A DNA stretch of 64,000 bases, taken from positions 70,704-134,703 of the forward strand of contig NW_019775727.1 in the NCBI RefSeq assembly GCF_001039355.2, written 5' to 3'. Below the pieces are notes generated by a model. The model was not told the DNA's origin and ran no database searches. It saw nothing but the letters and a program-made list of their open reading frames with translations. The DNA is from Lingula anatina. Its lineage: Eukaryota > Brachiopoda > Lingulata > Lingulida > Lingulidae. This document shows, piece after piece, positions 28,041 through 34,620 of this stretch; the first letter of the stretch is position 1, and each line of letters starts with the position of its first letter. The translations under genes were made by a program, and so were the position numbers.

Positions 28041-31000
28041 TGTCGGGAAGTACTTAGCACGCTGGATTTGCAATCTGCTTGAAAATCTGCAAAGGTAACT
28101 TGCAGCATGTTCTGGGTAGAGAATCAATTCAATCACTGTTCACATTCAGATACTTAGGGTGGCATTATAAATTTAACACTGCAGCGAGCATGTCTTGCCA
28201 CACCTTTTCCAAACTTTTCCAAACTCGATTTAAGGTCATGGTGCTCTCATTAGCAGGCACATTTTAAAAAACTGTCCGCTTCGACCTCGCCACAGAACAC
28301 AAAGAGGTCATGCTTCATTCATTCAAAACTTATTTTGATATAGGCAATCATCATACTAGTCTAATAATTTGTGGTAATTGAAACATCCCACTTGCTATCT
28401 CTTTTAATTGTATCAACCAGTGTTCACACTTCTGCTTAATACAGATTTCAAGTTAAGTGCGCATCTGATATACCTGTCTTTGTTCAGTATTTCCGAACAG
28501 TATTTGCAACATTCATTATTTCTGTTTAAATTGAATATTGCACAACTCTATCTGGTTTTTCCATTTCCCGTCTTCAGACAGGTTGGGTTTGATGACGGTC
28601 AGATGTACACCGACGGTCAAGGTACTGGTCCCATTTGGATGCGAACATACCATAGTTGTACAGAGAGCAATATCCACGATTGTAATAGATATGGCTACGG
28701 TTTCACCCACTGCAATCACGGACAGGATGCTGGCTTTGCCGGCGGAATGTAGATCAAGGTGAGTACAATTCTGGCTTGTGAATAGCATTTGGTTAAGGAG
28801 TGTTGTTGTATTTTTTTAATCCCATTGCCCATTTCAGTGTGTGGAATGTGCAGATCATATACAGGCACTTTATTGATCTGATTATCTTGCGTGAAAGGCT
28901 CATAGTGAGTGTTATATAGTTTAGTGGAAGAAATGCATTTTTCTTGGAAATTTTGACGCTTTTCGGTCATCGAATTAACATTATTTCGAAAAACGTTGAC
29001 ATAAATACGATCTTTAAATCCATTTAAGCTCTAAGTATGACTCTCAGAATGGAAGAGACTGGTAAATTTCACTCATAACGGAGATATTTAGAACTCAAAA
29101 AGCAATTGTACATGTAGGTCAGAATTTTTTCAATAATTAAAATTACTAAAGAAATATCAACTTTCCGGCTAAATTCAGGTCCAATACGCTTTCTTTACCT
29201 AAATATACAGTTTTGATTTCTACCCCAACGATCAAATCAATTCCCTTTTCAGTGTGCGATAAGCCCAGACTTTTTAAAGGGGAAGCTGGTTTCTTTAGAA
29301 CGCCTGGGAACCCCTTTGAAGTGTATGGAAACGATCTTCAGTGCGAATATAATATCTTAGTGCCACGTGGGTATCGCGTGGCATTGCACATTACCGATTT
29401 AAGGGTAAGAAAACCTCAAACTCTACCTACTTCTTATCTGTTATTTCTAACTCTTATTTATACTGTGCATGTACCTGTATGAAATAAGATTTACATATAT
29501 AAAGAATTTAAATGCTTTCAATTATCATTCTCTAATTTTCATTCTCTATCGTACACAATCATATATATATATATATTGAAATTGAAATTGAAGACAATCA
29601 GAATACAGGACCGTATGTTGAGAAAACACTTGGGGACAAAAAATGCTTGTGGAACTTAACTCTGGACGCTGAGTGAAAGTGAAGGGCGAGGCTTTTAATG
29701 AATTGGGAGGAAGAAAATATAAATCCTTGTTAAAGACCTCGGACAAATTATTTTTCAAAAATTTTCCTCCCCCTCCACCCGTTCCCCAGTGCCTGCGGCC
29801 CATAACGATAGCATGGAAAGGAAATGTGTTTTATTATCTTTTTTTGCCTGCTATAGATTGAGAGCTCTGTTAACTGCGCTAACGACTATCTAGAGATACG
29901 TACACCAGGTGTGGTGCAGCATTTCTGCGGGACTGACAACCCCGGAACCGTACTGTCGTCTGCCAACCAAATGCGCGTGCACTTTGTCACCAATTCTGCT
30001 ACTGGAGACTATGGCGTGGCTGCATACTTCCAAAGTGGTTGGTATTTAATCAATTTTGTAATTAAAAGGAAAATACGACCTTGATCATTTCCCATAGCAG
30101 CTGGCCCATGTACTGTTTTTGTTTAAAAGTTTATAATGGTAAGAATCCTGTGACCCACGACACTGTTGCAGGAATAGAGTGTAAAAATGAAAAACGTTTT
30201 AGTCCATTAACAGGAAGACGTGTATGGCGGTTGCATATAGATTGTATTATTCGTATTTGGCTTAAAAGGTTGAAGTTAACCTAGAAAAAATGTAGACATA
30301 TATCAAAATTAGTTATTTTTATGGTGCAATGCATAAAAAGGACTAACGTTTAAATAATTCAGTGACTTCTCCTTAGGTGGCATATAACGATCAAAAGTTT
30401 ACATTGTTGATAAATTTACATGCACTTTTATGCAACATGTCATCTGTTATGGAACGCCTAATCCTTTAAGAAACATGGGATTTATATATGTTCTTCCCCA
30501 CCAGATTGTGCTGGAGCTACTATGTGGACACTTCAAGGCAATGTGACCAGCTTACACGGCAGGGACTTCATGGTGCGAACAATGGAAAATGCATCCGCAT
30601 GCCAGTTAGAGTGCGACAGGCAAAATTTCTGTAACCAGCTGTTTTACGACAGCGCCAATGCCAAATGTTATATGAAGCTTCTTGGGTTCGTCGGTGACAA
30701 TATAAGCTACAGCGACGTACAGTTAATGCGTTATGTGAAGCTATGTATTAGTAGAGGTACGATATTATAATGGCTGATCGGAGTCATTTCCTACTTCATT
30801 TTGTTCACGTTTTCAAATAATTGATTAATTATCCATTATCCGAATTCGGAAGATATATAACAGTTACTAAGGAAACATAAGTATCAAACTGATCACAAAT
30901 GCTACGTAAATGCCACTGACATTGGTACATGTGACATTGGTTCATGTTTATGTGCAGAATTTCTTTTTAAAAAATCTCTACTTGGTGGCTTTGCAACCGT

Positions 31001-34000
31001 CCATGTCCAGTTAAATATGACACAATGTCTATTTTTTACATGTTGATAAGTCACGTTGGTTGCCACGCCTTTCTTTCAGCTTGGAATGAACAATGGATAT
31101 CCCACAGTGGACGCTCCATGAACAGTGCCTTTCTCTCCACAACAACCGATATCACACTAGACCATTGTAAAGAAGAATGCAGACGACGGCCATCTTGTGT
31201 CTCGTTTGACTTCCGGTCCAGTGGGGGACGGTGTAGACTACATTCAGCGACTTCCGGTGAAATATCTCTTATAACCGAAGCTGGAACAAATTTTTATGAA
31301 GGTATGAATTGACATGAAATTTAACCGGAGCGAAATATGTGGAGTATATTTCCTAAAATATATATTATGGAACAAGTACAAAATTTGTCAGTTACTCAGA
31401 CAAGATGCTAAGTAAACTAATCATTATGTCTTTTTGGGCGTTGGAGCATTCGCAGCTTCACAGGACACCCTAGCTCCCCCCTCCCCAGAAATAAAAGTGC
31501 AATTAATAGCATGACAAAAAAGTGAGACAAAGGCAAGGGTTTAAACATGTATGTCCTACATTTTATCGCATTTTTTTATTCTTCTTATGTTTCGTCCAAC
31601 ACTCGCTCTCTTCTCTTGGGAATCCTTGGTACACTTAAGTCCGATATACTCTGTTTAAATAATGAAATTTATTTGAAAATCTAAAAGAACATGTGACCTA
31701 ACGCCTATTTTATTTGGTAAAACTTGTCTTTTCTTCAAGCATCCGCTCCTGGTTCCTGTCAAGAGATTCGAGAATCTCAAGGCTCTCGCCCTGTGACTGG
31801 CTGGTATCGTCTGCGCACCCAAACTCACGTTATAATGGCGTTTTGCGAGATGAGACGATATGGCGGAGGGTGGACGCTGTTGCTGGCAACAAGTTCACGG
31901 TATCTGTACTATTGTCTTAAGTGTTTCAACCTGAATTACCTTTCTCGTAATTCAACTTTAACTAGCATTCTGAAACATGTTGTAATTAGCAAACTATGGA
32001 AAACAAGATGTTATGAAATTATGAAAGGCTTAGCCATTGCTTTCCCGAAATTAACAAATACTTACAATTAACATAACTCTAAGTTTCTTCATACATTTTT
32101 GAAGCTTTTGTATTTTGATTGAACTACCCTACGATCCTATCTTGGATCCTAGAACCGGCATAGTCTACCGGCTCTTTGCAAACTCAGTGTTAATATCAAT
32201 TTGACCAACTTTTGGCACAATATAACATTAAGCCTGATGAAATGTTTTTCGCATATTTTTTCAAATTCTGATCCATCATGCATTCTTATTATATGTAGAT
32301 CTTGCTCCCAGTCGACGCCACTGTTGGCGACAAGCGCCCATACCCCCATGGTACGAGATTACTCCATACTGATGCACATAGAGTCACTGCGAGGCAAGTC
32401 TCGAACTGACCACGTGGAGGTGAGTATAAACGCACTGGCGGTTCCAGAAAAGAATAAGGTTACTTTTATTCATTACTTTGGCAAATATACTATATTCAAA
32501 AGTTGACGAGGACGATTAATATGTTTATATGTTTATGCAGGGCACAGGGGAAAATGACTTGACTTTGTCTTGTTTTGCTTTTTGAACTGTTTTTATGGGG
32601 GTGAAGAAAAGGAAATGGTTGAACCTCGCGGCGCACTGCCCCTTAACTCCCATACTGTTTTAACGAACCGTGTCATTTTCAGTTTGTAAATGACGCTTAA
32701 ATATTATTTCTTAATTACGTCGTTTCGTTTCACCGATAGTTCTTCGCAGAAGACAGTAACCCAGCTCGAAGGTGGCGAAATTGGTGGATAGTACCTAAGA
32801 CGTATATAGAGGCCCGAGTCCGAAGACGACATCACATCGGTGTGAGCGCCATGAAGACAATTATTGCAGGACAGATTAAGGTTTGCTACATACCGTCGTG
32901 TCGTGTGCAATATTGATTTGGGTAGATGAATGTGATGTCATACTTATAAGTGACGTATTGTGAAGTCATACAGTAGCAATAATTGTCTGCAATAAGGTTA
33001 AATGTTTAAGATAAATGTCGTTTACTCAGCTAAAAGCATCTGCGCTTGTGTCAGGCGGAATGTATACTTTGTTAAGTTCATTGCTCTCAGACTTTCTGCA
33101 GTGAACTTAAATTTTGAACAAAATTGCTGGCTATAATACATGCATGTATGTAATTGTAGGGTTTGAACGATGGCAGCATTTTAAGTGACAACAATAACTT
33201 TCACTTTGGAGAAGATTGCAGCAACGCGGTGACTGATACTTCAGGGAGGAGTACGATATTCCTGTGGATGCGTTCTCCGAAGCAGACGATATTTGGTGTC
33301 AGGTGTTTCTATAGATACTGCAAAAATGGCGGAAGATGCTATTTCTACGGAGGTCAAAGGCAGTGTTACTGTTCTCGTGGTATCCATGGAGACAGATGCC
33401 AATATAGTAAGTGCACAATAAAGATACCTGTTGTACTTTACTCGTATTAGGTTTTTTTTCACGGTGCGTGTTTATTTTTGTCAGGGGAATTTTGCACGGC
33501 CAACTTATGTGGAATTGTATGGCATCGCTTTATAAATACACGAATGAGTTAAATTAAATGTCTGTTATGGTGACTGTTGATTTGAACCGGCGGATCAAGG
33601 AATTCACAAAGATTGTAAACGTTGTTGCCCTTTGCGGCACTTACATTATATTAAAACATGCTTGTAAATGAATCAGTCTTATTTCTCTTTTCAAAAAAAA
33701 TGTGCATTTGGAATACCCCAAGATTTATATCACTAACTGACTCACGATAAGACAACTCGAAGATGTGACAGTTCAGTTTTAATGTTTTAATTGTTTACTT
33801 TTAGATGATGCCCAGTTCAAGAATCTTGGTTGTTGGACTGACTCCACAGTTGTGGGTTTAGAAACACTAGAAGGGACTGACCCTCGGCTGATGGACAACT
33901 ATCAAACTCGAGAAGACGCAGTTTATAAATGCTACAAAGCGGCCAAAGCACGCGGATTTAAAGTGTTTGCTCTTAAAAATGGCGGGCAGTGCTTGTCGTC

Positions 34001-34620
34001 TGCATCGGCTCACCTGATTCTCAAAAGGAAACGGGAGCGTTCATTAACCTGTAACATCAACGGGAAAGGTGGGAGTCATGCAAAGCAATTTTACCAAATC
34101 ATGCCAGGTAATTATTTGACACGTTTTCTCGCCTGTCTTTGATATCACATTGCTTTTCGTAATATCACGAAATAGTTATTAAAAACATTCTCTAGTATAT
34201 TGCACCTTTAAATGTAAACACAACTTCATATTTCTCATCAAAATATATTAACATATTTTCTTTTGTATCGCCTCCTTTTTTATACATTCCAATGTACAAA
34301 TTACGTCAACAAAATGATGTTGGTTTTTTCCAGGCAATAAGAAACTGAGCGCCCAGTACAAGGTACAAAAGAACATCGTCGTTGAAAACGCTGCCGCGTT
34401 GAAGTCCGTAACGACAAAGAACCCGATGATATGCATGGGACAGTGCACGGGGGAGGCGGAATGTACTGGGTTTCATTTCAGACCAATGCAAGGAGATACA
34501 GACACCAACTGCCAGTTAATCAGTACCGATGTCGCCGAGGCAACGCAGGTCCCTCACAGCACGCTGAGTCTGTATCTGCGTATACCAGAGGGAGAGGTGG
34601 AAGAAGAAGATTTTTACTAA
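5483..34620 (+). CDS. Giant secreted SRCR/EGF/C-type lectin/FAMeT/CUB/PAN mosaic protein (whole gene)
   Basis: Forty-three coding exons can be chained with GT-AG introns and matching phases. As the sequence stands the coding length is 9281 bases, about 3093 residues if one missing base in the twelfth SRCR domain is allowed for, or about 2777 if the 11118-13185 repeat is an assembly duplicate. Approximate residues: signal peptide 1-21; EGF 24-99; SRCR 100-833; C-type lectin 834-965; SRCR 966-1080; FAMeT 1081-1222; C-type lectin 1223-1361; CUB 1362-1477; PAN 1478-1640; SRCR 1641-2405; CUB 2406-2516; PAN 2517-2674; fibrinogen-like plus EGF 2675-2897; WSC-like 2898-2998; tail 2999-3093. There is no membrane segment after the signal peptide, so the protein is predicted to be secreted. 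The nearest known style is DMBT1-like multi-SRCR scavenger proteins; no orthologue is claimed. Individual domains are listed separately. Confidence 0.85.
5985..6069. repeat. (GT)n followed by (GA)n microsatellite
   Basis: A GT run (about 5991-6020) is followed within a few bases by an uninterrupted GA run (about 6031-6069), in the first coding intron. It is low-complexity DNA with no other function visible. Confidence 0.9.
6155..6268 (+). CDS. Exon 2: EGF domain 1
   Basis: A 114-base phase 1-1 exon encodes one EGF module with six cysteines: [16 protein letters not shown] and GIRCEI. The first residues (VDQC) lack the full D-I/V-N-E-C calcium-binding start of domain 2. The acceptor is CCAG at 6154 and the donor GTAGGT at 6269. 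Confidence 0.9.
6269..8532 (+). other. Intron 2, 2.26 kb
   Basis: No coding signal is seen. It contains a short CGACGG-rich tract at about 7610-7640 and a near-perfect palindrome at 7661-7690. The remainder is AT-rich unique-looking sequence with several TACATGTA motifs. Confidence 0.6.
7661..7690. repeat. 30-bp palindrome with 14-bp arms
   Basis: The left arm TATGTACAGACACA is followed by TC and then the exact reverse complement TGTGTCTGTACATA. It could form a hairpin in single-stranded DNA or RNA. It sits just after a CGACGG-rich tract, within intron 2. Confidence 0.8.
8533..8646 (+). CDS. Exon 3: EGF domain 2, calcium-binding type
   Basis: A 114-base phase 1-1 exon. The protein starts NINEC, continues [17 protein letters not shown] and ends AGTRCET, with six cysteines. 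The N-I-N-E start together with the D-x-x-N-S-Y-x-C segment fits the calcium-binding EGF consensus, although the first acidic residue is an Asn created at the splice junction. Confidence 0.92.
9253..9576 (+). CDS. Exon 4: SRCR domain 1
   Basis: A 324-base phase 1-1 exon with the SRCR signatures [50 protein letters not shown] and SDAAVFC. The usual first cysteine (normally WGTVC) is Ser here, and the cysteine expected before the S-D-A-A segment is also absent (ATHASDAA). The C1-C4 disulfide of group B SRCR domains therefore appears to be missing as a pair. The closest relative in the gene is SRCR 7. Confidence 0.92.
9837..10136 (+). CDS. Exon 5: SRCR domain 2
   Basis: A 300-base phase 1-1 exon. 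It shows [30 protein letters not shown], then [13 protein letters not shown] and [13 protein letters not shown]. It has an extra adjacent cysteine pair (AFCCK) that also occurs in SRCR 8 (AVCCG), which marks the two as paralogues. Confidence 0.92.
10484..10807 (+). CDS. Exon 6: SRCR domain 3
   Basis: A 324-base phase 1-1 exon with [39 protein letters not shown] and [11 protein letters not shown], a full complement of canonical SRCR features. It resembles SRCR 9 ([17 protein letters not shown]). Confidence 0.92.
11116..11116. other. Single ambiguous base at repeat junction
   Basis: One N lies exactly between the end of repeat unit 1 and the start of unit 2. It probably marks a contig join. 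Confidence 0.95.
11324..11647 (+). CDS. SRCR domain 1, second copy
   Basis: It encodes the same residues as the exon at 9253-9576, with the same phase and splice sites. It is probably an allelic copy rather than an additional domain. Confidence 0.85.
11908..12207 (+). CDS. SRCR domain 2, second copy
   Basis: It matches the exon at 9837-10136 with a few base changes, including one amino-acid change (CDTGF to CDTSF) and silent changes. Phase and splice sites are kept. Confidence 0.85.
12558..12881 (+). CDS. SRCR domain 3, second copy
   Basis: It matches the exon at 10484-10807. The differences include QSSNN to QTSNN, DTPIW to DSPIW and SVGAWG to SVSAWG, plus silent changes. The reading frame is intact. 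Confidence 0.85.
12966..13006. repeat. (GT)n microsatellite, length differs between repeat units
   Basis: A longer GT run than at the matching place in unit 1 (about 10890-10908). Length variation of this kind is expected between alleles and also between old paralogues. Confidence 0.85.
13386..13691 (+). CDS. SRCR domain 4
   Basis: A 306-base phase 1-1 exon with [44 protein letters not shown] and RSAVAYC. The cysteine pattern is complete. The acceptor is TTTAAG at 13385 and the donor GTGAGG at 13692. Confidence 0.92.
14046..14984 (+). CDS. C-type lectin domain 1 (three exons)
   Basis: Exons 14046-14194 (phase 1 to 0), 14535-14659 (0 to 2) and 14863-14984 (2 to 1). The protein begins [17 protein letters not shown] and has [15 protein letters not shown], then [18 protein letters not shown] and a [15 protein letters not shown] segment. 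Six cysteines fit the long-form fold. The calcium/sugar site is degenerate: EPT stands where EPN or QPD is expected, and no WND triplet precedes the last cysteines. A classical mannose- or galactose-type site is unlikely. Introns split the domain at the same positions and phases as lectin domain 2. Confidence 0.9.
15424..15768 (+). CDS. SRCR domain 5
   Basis: A 345-base phase 1-1 exon, slightly long for the family. Features are [51 protein letters not shown] and KAASAVC. The conserved T-G-x-E segment after the mid-domain cysteine is replaced by GRPPSRHDH, an unusual variant. Confidence 0.88.
16264..17220 (+). CDS. FAMeT-like (Methyltransf_FA) domain in the mosaic protein
   Basis: Exons 16264-16412 (phase 1 to 0) and 16944-17220 (0 to 1). 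The segment resembles the domain named after farnesoic acid O-methyltransferase. It has [16 protein letters not shown], then [19 protein letters not shown] and a closing [14 protein letters not shown]. The F-W-x-x-W, I/L-x-V-G-x-G and F-(x)3-G-D/A-D-W landmarks match the ectodomains of the membrane genes at 49471-51954 and 59446-61317. No S-adenosylmethionine-binding motif is visible, and in this family the name does not imply enzyme activity. The family assignment is from memory of its pattern. Confidence 0.75.
17778..19248 (+). CDS. C-type lectin domain 2 (three exons)
   Basis: Exons 17778-17935 (phase 1 to 0), 18392-18516 (0 to 2) and 19115-19248 (2 to 1). Features are [59 protein letters not shown] and KYTCKK. 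The EPN triplet of mannose-type sites is present, but the WND triplet is not ([12 protein letters not shown]). One long (AT)n run and part of a repeat sit in its second intron. Confidence 0.9.
18905..18985. repeat. (AT)n microsatellite
   Basis: About 80 bases of uninterrupted TA repeats in the intron before the last exon of lectin domain 2. The six-frame translations Y-I-Y-I here are artefacts. Confidence 0.95.
19416..20240. mobile_element. Probable non-autonomous repetitive element in intron
   Basis: About 820 bp bounded by GGATTCCCCATAGGGGAAT on the left and GCAGGGGAATCCTCC plus a CAGTCTAGTTATTCTTGTTG tail on the right; the GGATTCCCC ends are inverted. The interior has several inverted and direct AAGGTCA/TGACCTT motifs (for example GACCTTGACCTAC and TTTTCAAGGTCA). 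No reading frame is present. It looks like a dispersed element, but its class is uncertain. Confidence 0.45.
20347..20968 (+). CDS. CUB domain 1 (two exons)
   Basis: Exons 20347-20537 (phase 1 to 0) and 20812-20968 (0 to 1). The protein has [48 protein letters not shown] and [16 protein letters not shown]. The first cysteine pair of the CUB fold is missing ([12 protein letters not shown]), but the second pair (ACT, YCGD) is present. Acidic residues suited to calcium binding (D of KDYVEV, D-G-D) are kept. Confidence 0.9.
21491..21745 (+). CDS. PAN/apple domain 1
   Basis: A 255-base phase 1-1 exon. It has [40 protein letters not shown] and a final HEC. The closest relative is the PAN domain at 30505-30756 ([24 protein letters not shown]). 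It probably mediates protein or carbohydrate binding. Confidence 0.88.
22062..22295 (+). CDS. PAN/apple domain 2
   Basis: A 234-base phase 1-1 exon with [41 protein letters not shown] and ETSCEG. It is paralogous to the PAN domain at 31080-31301 ([20 protein letters not shown]). Confidence 0.88.
22653..22988 (+). CDS. SRCR domain 6
   Basis: A 336-base phase 1-1 exon: [56 protein letters not shown] and [11 protein letters not shown]. The cysteine pattern is complete. The hallmark D-C-T-G-x-E motif is intact. Confidence 0.92.
23439..24345 (+). CDS. SRCR domain 7, split by an intron
   Basis: Exons 23439-23576 and 24151-24345, both phase 1-1. The first half has [33 protein letters not shown] and RNMGYIG; the second has [25 protein letters not shown] and VAIFC. 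It resembles SRCR 1, which is not split, so an intron was gained here or lost there. Confidence 0.88.
24685..24993 (+). CDS. SRCR domain 8
   Basis: A 309-base phase 1-1 exon: [50 protein letters not shown] and [11 protein letters not shown]. The extra C-C pair and the Q/K-x-S-I-T-Y ending tie it to SRCR 2. Confidence 0.9.
25011..25217. repeat. Three degenerate short direct repeats
   Basis: A motif TGGTTGATGGTATAAAA followed by a CTAAAGT-like and an AGAGAC-like segment starts near 25012, 25111 and 25177 (the last as TGGTTGACGATAAAAAA). It lies in the intron after SRCR 8. Its origin is unknown. Confidence 0.5.
25796..26131 (+). CDS. SRCR domain 9
   Basis: A 336-base phase 1-1 exon: [54 protein letters not shown]. 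The pattern is complete and parallels SRCR 3. Confidence 0.9.
26329..26670 (+). CDS. SRCR domain 10
   Basis: A 342-base phase 1-1 exon: [51 protein letters not shown] and DVSMVCW. As in SRCR 1, both the first cysteine (WGAVG instead of WGTVC) and the later partner ([10 protein letters not shown]) are missing, which suggests loss of one whole disulfide. Confidence 0.88.
26861..27604 (+). CDS. SRCR domain 11, split by an intron
   Basis: Exons 26861-27013 and 27431-27604, both phase 1-1. They encode [40 protein letters not shown], then [20 protein letters not shown] and [14 protein letters not shown]. The cysteine pattern is complete. Confidence 0.88.
27741..28758 (+). pseudogene. SRCR domain 12, split, with broken reading frame
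   Basis: Exons 27741-27870 (phase 1 to 2) and 28578-28758. The first half has [15 protein letters not shown] and NHVWGTVC; the second has [26 protein letters not shown] and [11 protein letters not shown]. At the place where the last cysteine should follow DAGF the frame reads GGM and then a TAG stop at 28747-28749. The exon from 28578 to the donor at 28759 is 181 bases. To enter the next exon (29253) in phase 1 it would need one more base. This is a one-base deletion, an assembly error, or a decayed module. Exons 27604 and 29253 are both phase 1, so skipping this whole domain would restore the protein. Confidence 0.75.
28006..28040. repeat. (AT)n microsatellite
   Basis: About 35 bases of AT repeats in the intron of SRCR 12. 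Confidence 0.9.
29253..30037 (+). CDS. CUB domain 2 (two exons)
   Basis: Exons 29253-29404 (phase 1 to 0) and 29857-30037 (0 to 1). The protein has [62 protein letters not shown] and [13 protein letters not shown]. All four CUB cysteines are present, unlike CUB 1. The intron is at the same position and phase as in CUB 1. Confidence 0.9.
30505..30756 (+). CDS. PAN/apple domain 3
   Basis: A 252-base phase 1-1 exon: [40 protein letters not shown] and KLC. It is a clear paralogue of PAN 1. Confidence 0.88.
31080..31301 (+). CDS. PAN/apple domain 4
   Basis: A 222-base phase 1-1 exon: [39 protein letters not shown] and GGRCRLHS. It is a paralogue of PAN 2, but its first and last cysteines are missing (AWNEQW, NFYEG). 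Confidence 0.86.
31740..33406 (+). CDS. Fibrinogen-like/intelectin-like module with C-terminal EGF (four exons)
   Basis: Exons 31740-31899 (phase 1 to 2), 32299-32419 (2 to 0), 32740-32880 (0 to 0) and 33160-33406 (0 to 1). The start has [20 protein letters not shown] and [15 protein letters not shown]. These match the C-x-E/D-I ... S/T-G-x-Y ... C-D/E-M ... G-G-G-W-T start of fibrinogen-related and intelectin domains. The middle ([32 protein letters not shown]) is diverged and I cannot map the fibrinogen calcium site. The last exon fuses the domain end to an EGF unit ([20 protein letters not shown] then HGDRCQY). Confidence 0.72.
33805..34107 (+). CDS. WSC-like LGCW module
   Basis: A 303-base phase 1-1 exon: [57 protein letters not shown] and [19 protein letters not shown]. 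The L-G-C-W-x-D start, the F-A-L-x-N-G-G-Q-C core and the G-K-G-G-x-x-A end form a module that I recall from multidomain extracellular proteins of marine invertebrates. It is related to WSC domains. Function is unknown; ligand binding is likely. Confidence 0.65.
34334..34620 (+). CDS. Last exon: PAN-like C-terminal tail
   Basis: A 287-base exon entering in phase 1 and ending in TAA at 34618-34620. It has [47 protein letters not shown] and an acidic end ([10 protein letters not shown]). C-x3-C-x5-C-x-G-F-x-F plus a later cysteine resembles a PAN/apple half. No membrane anchor or GPI signal is seen. Confidence 0.85.

Noticed and set aside
5483-34620. Splitting the large gene into several genes at CUB or EGF boundaries
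   Set aside because: Only one signal peptide exon was found, and almost all modules continue in phase 1. The SRCR 12 break is the only discontinuity, and it looks like a local defect.
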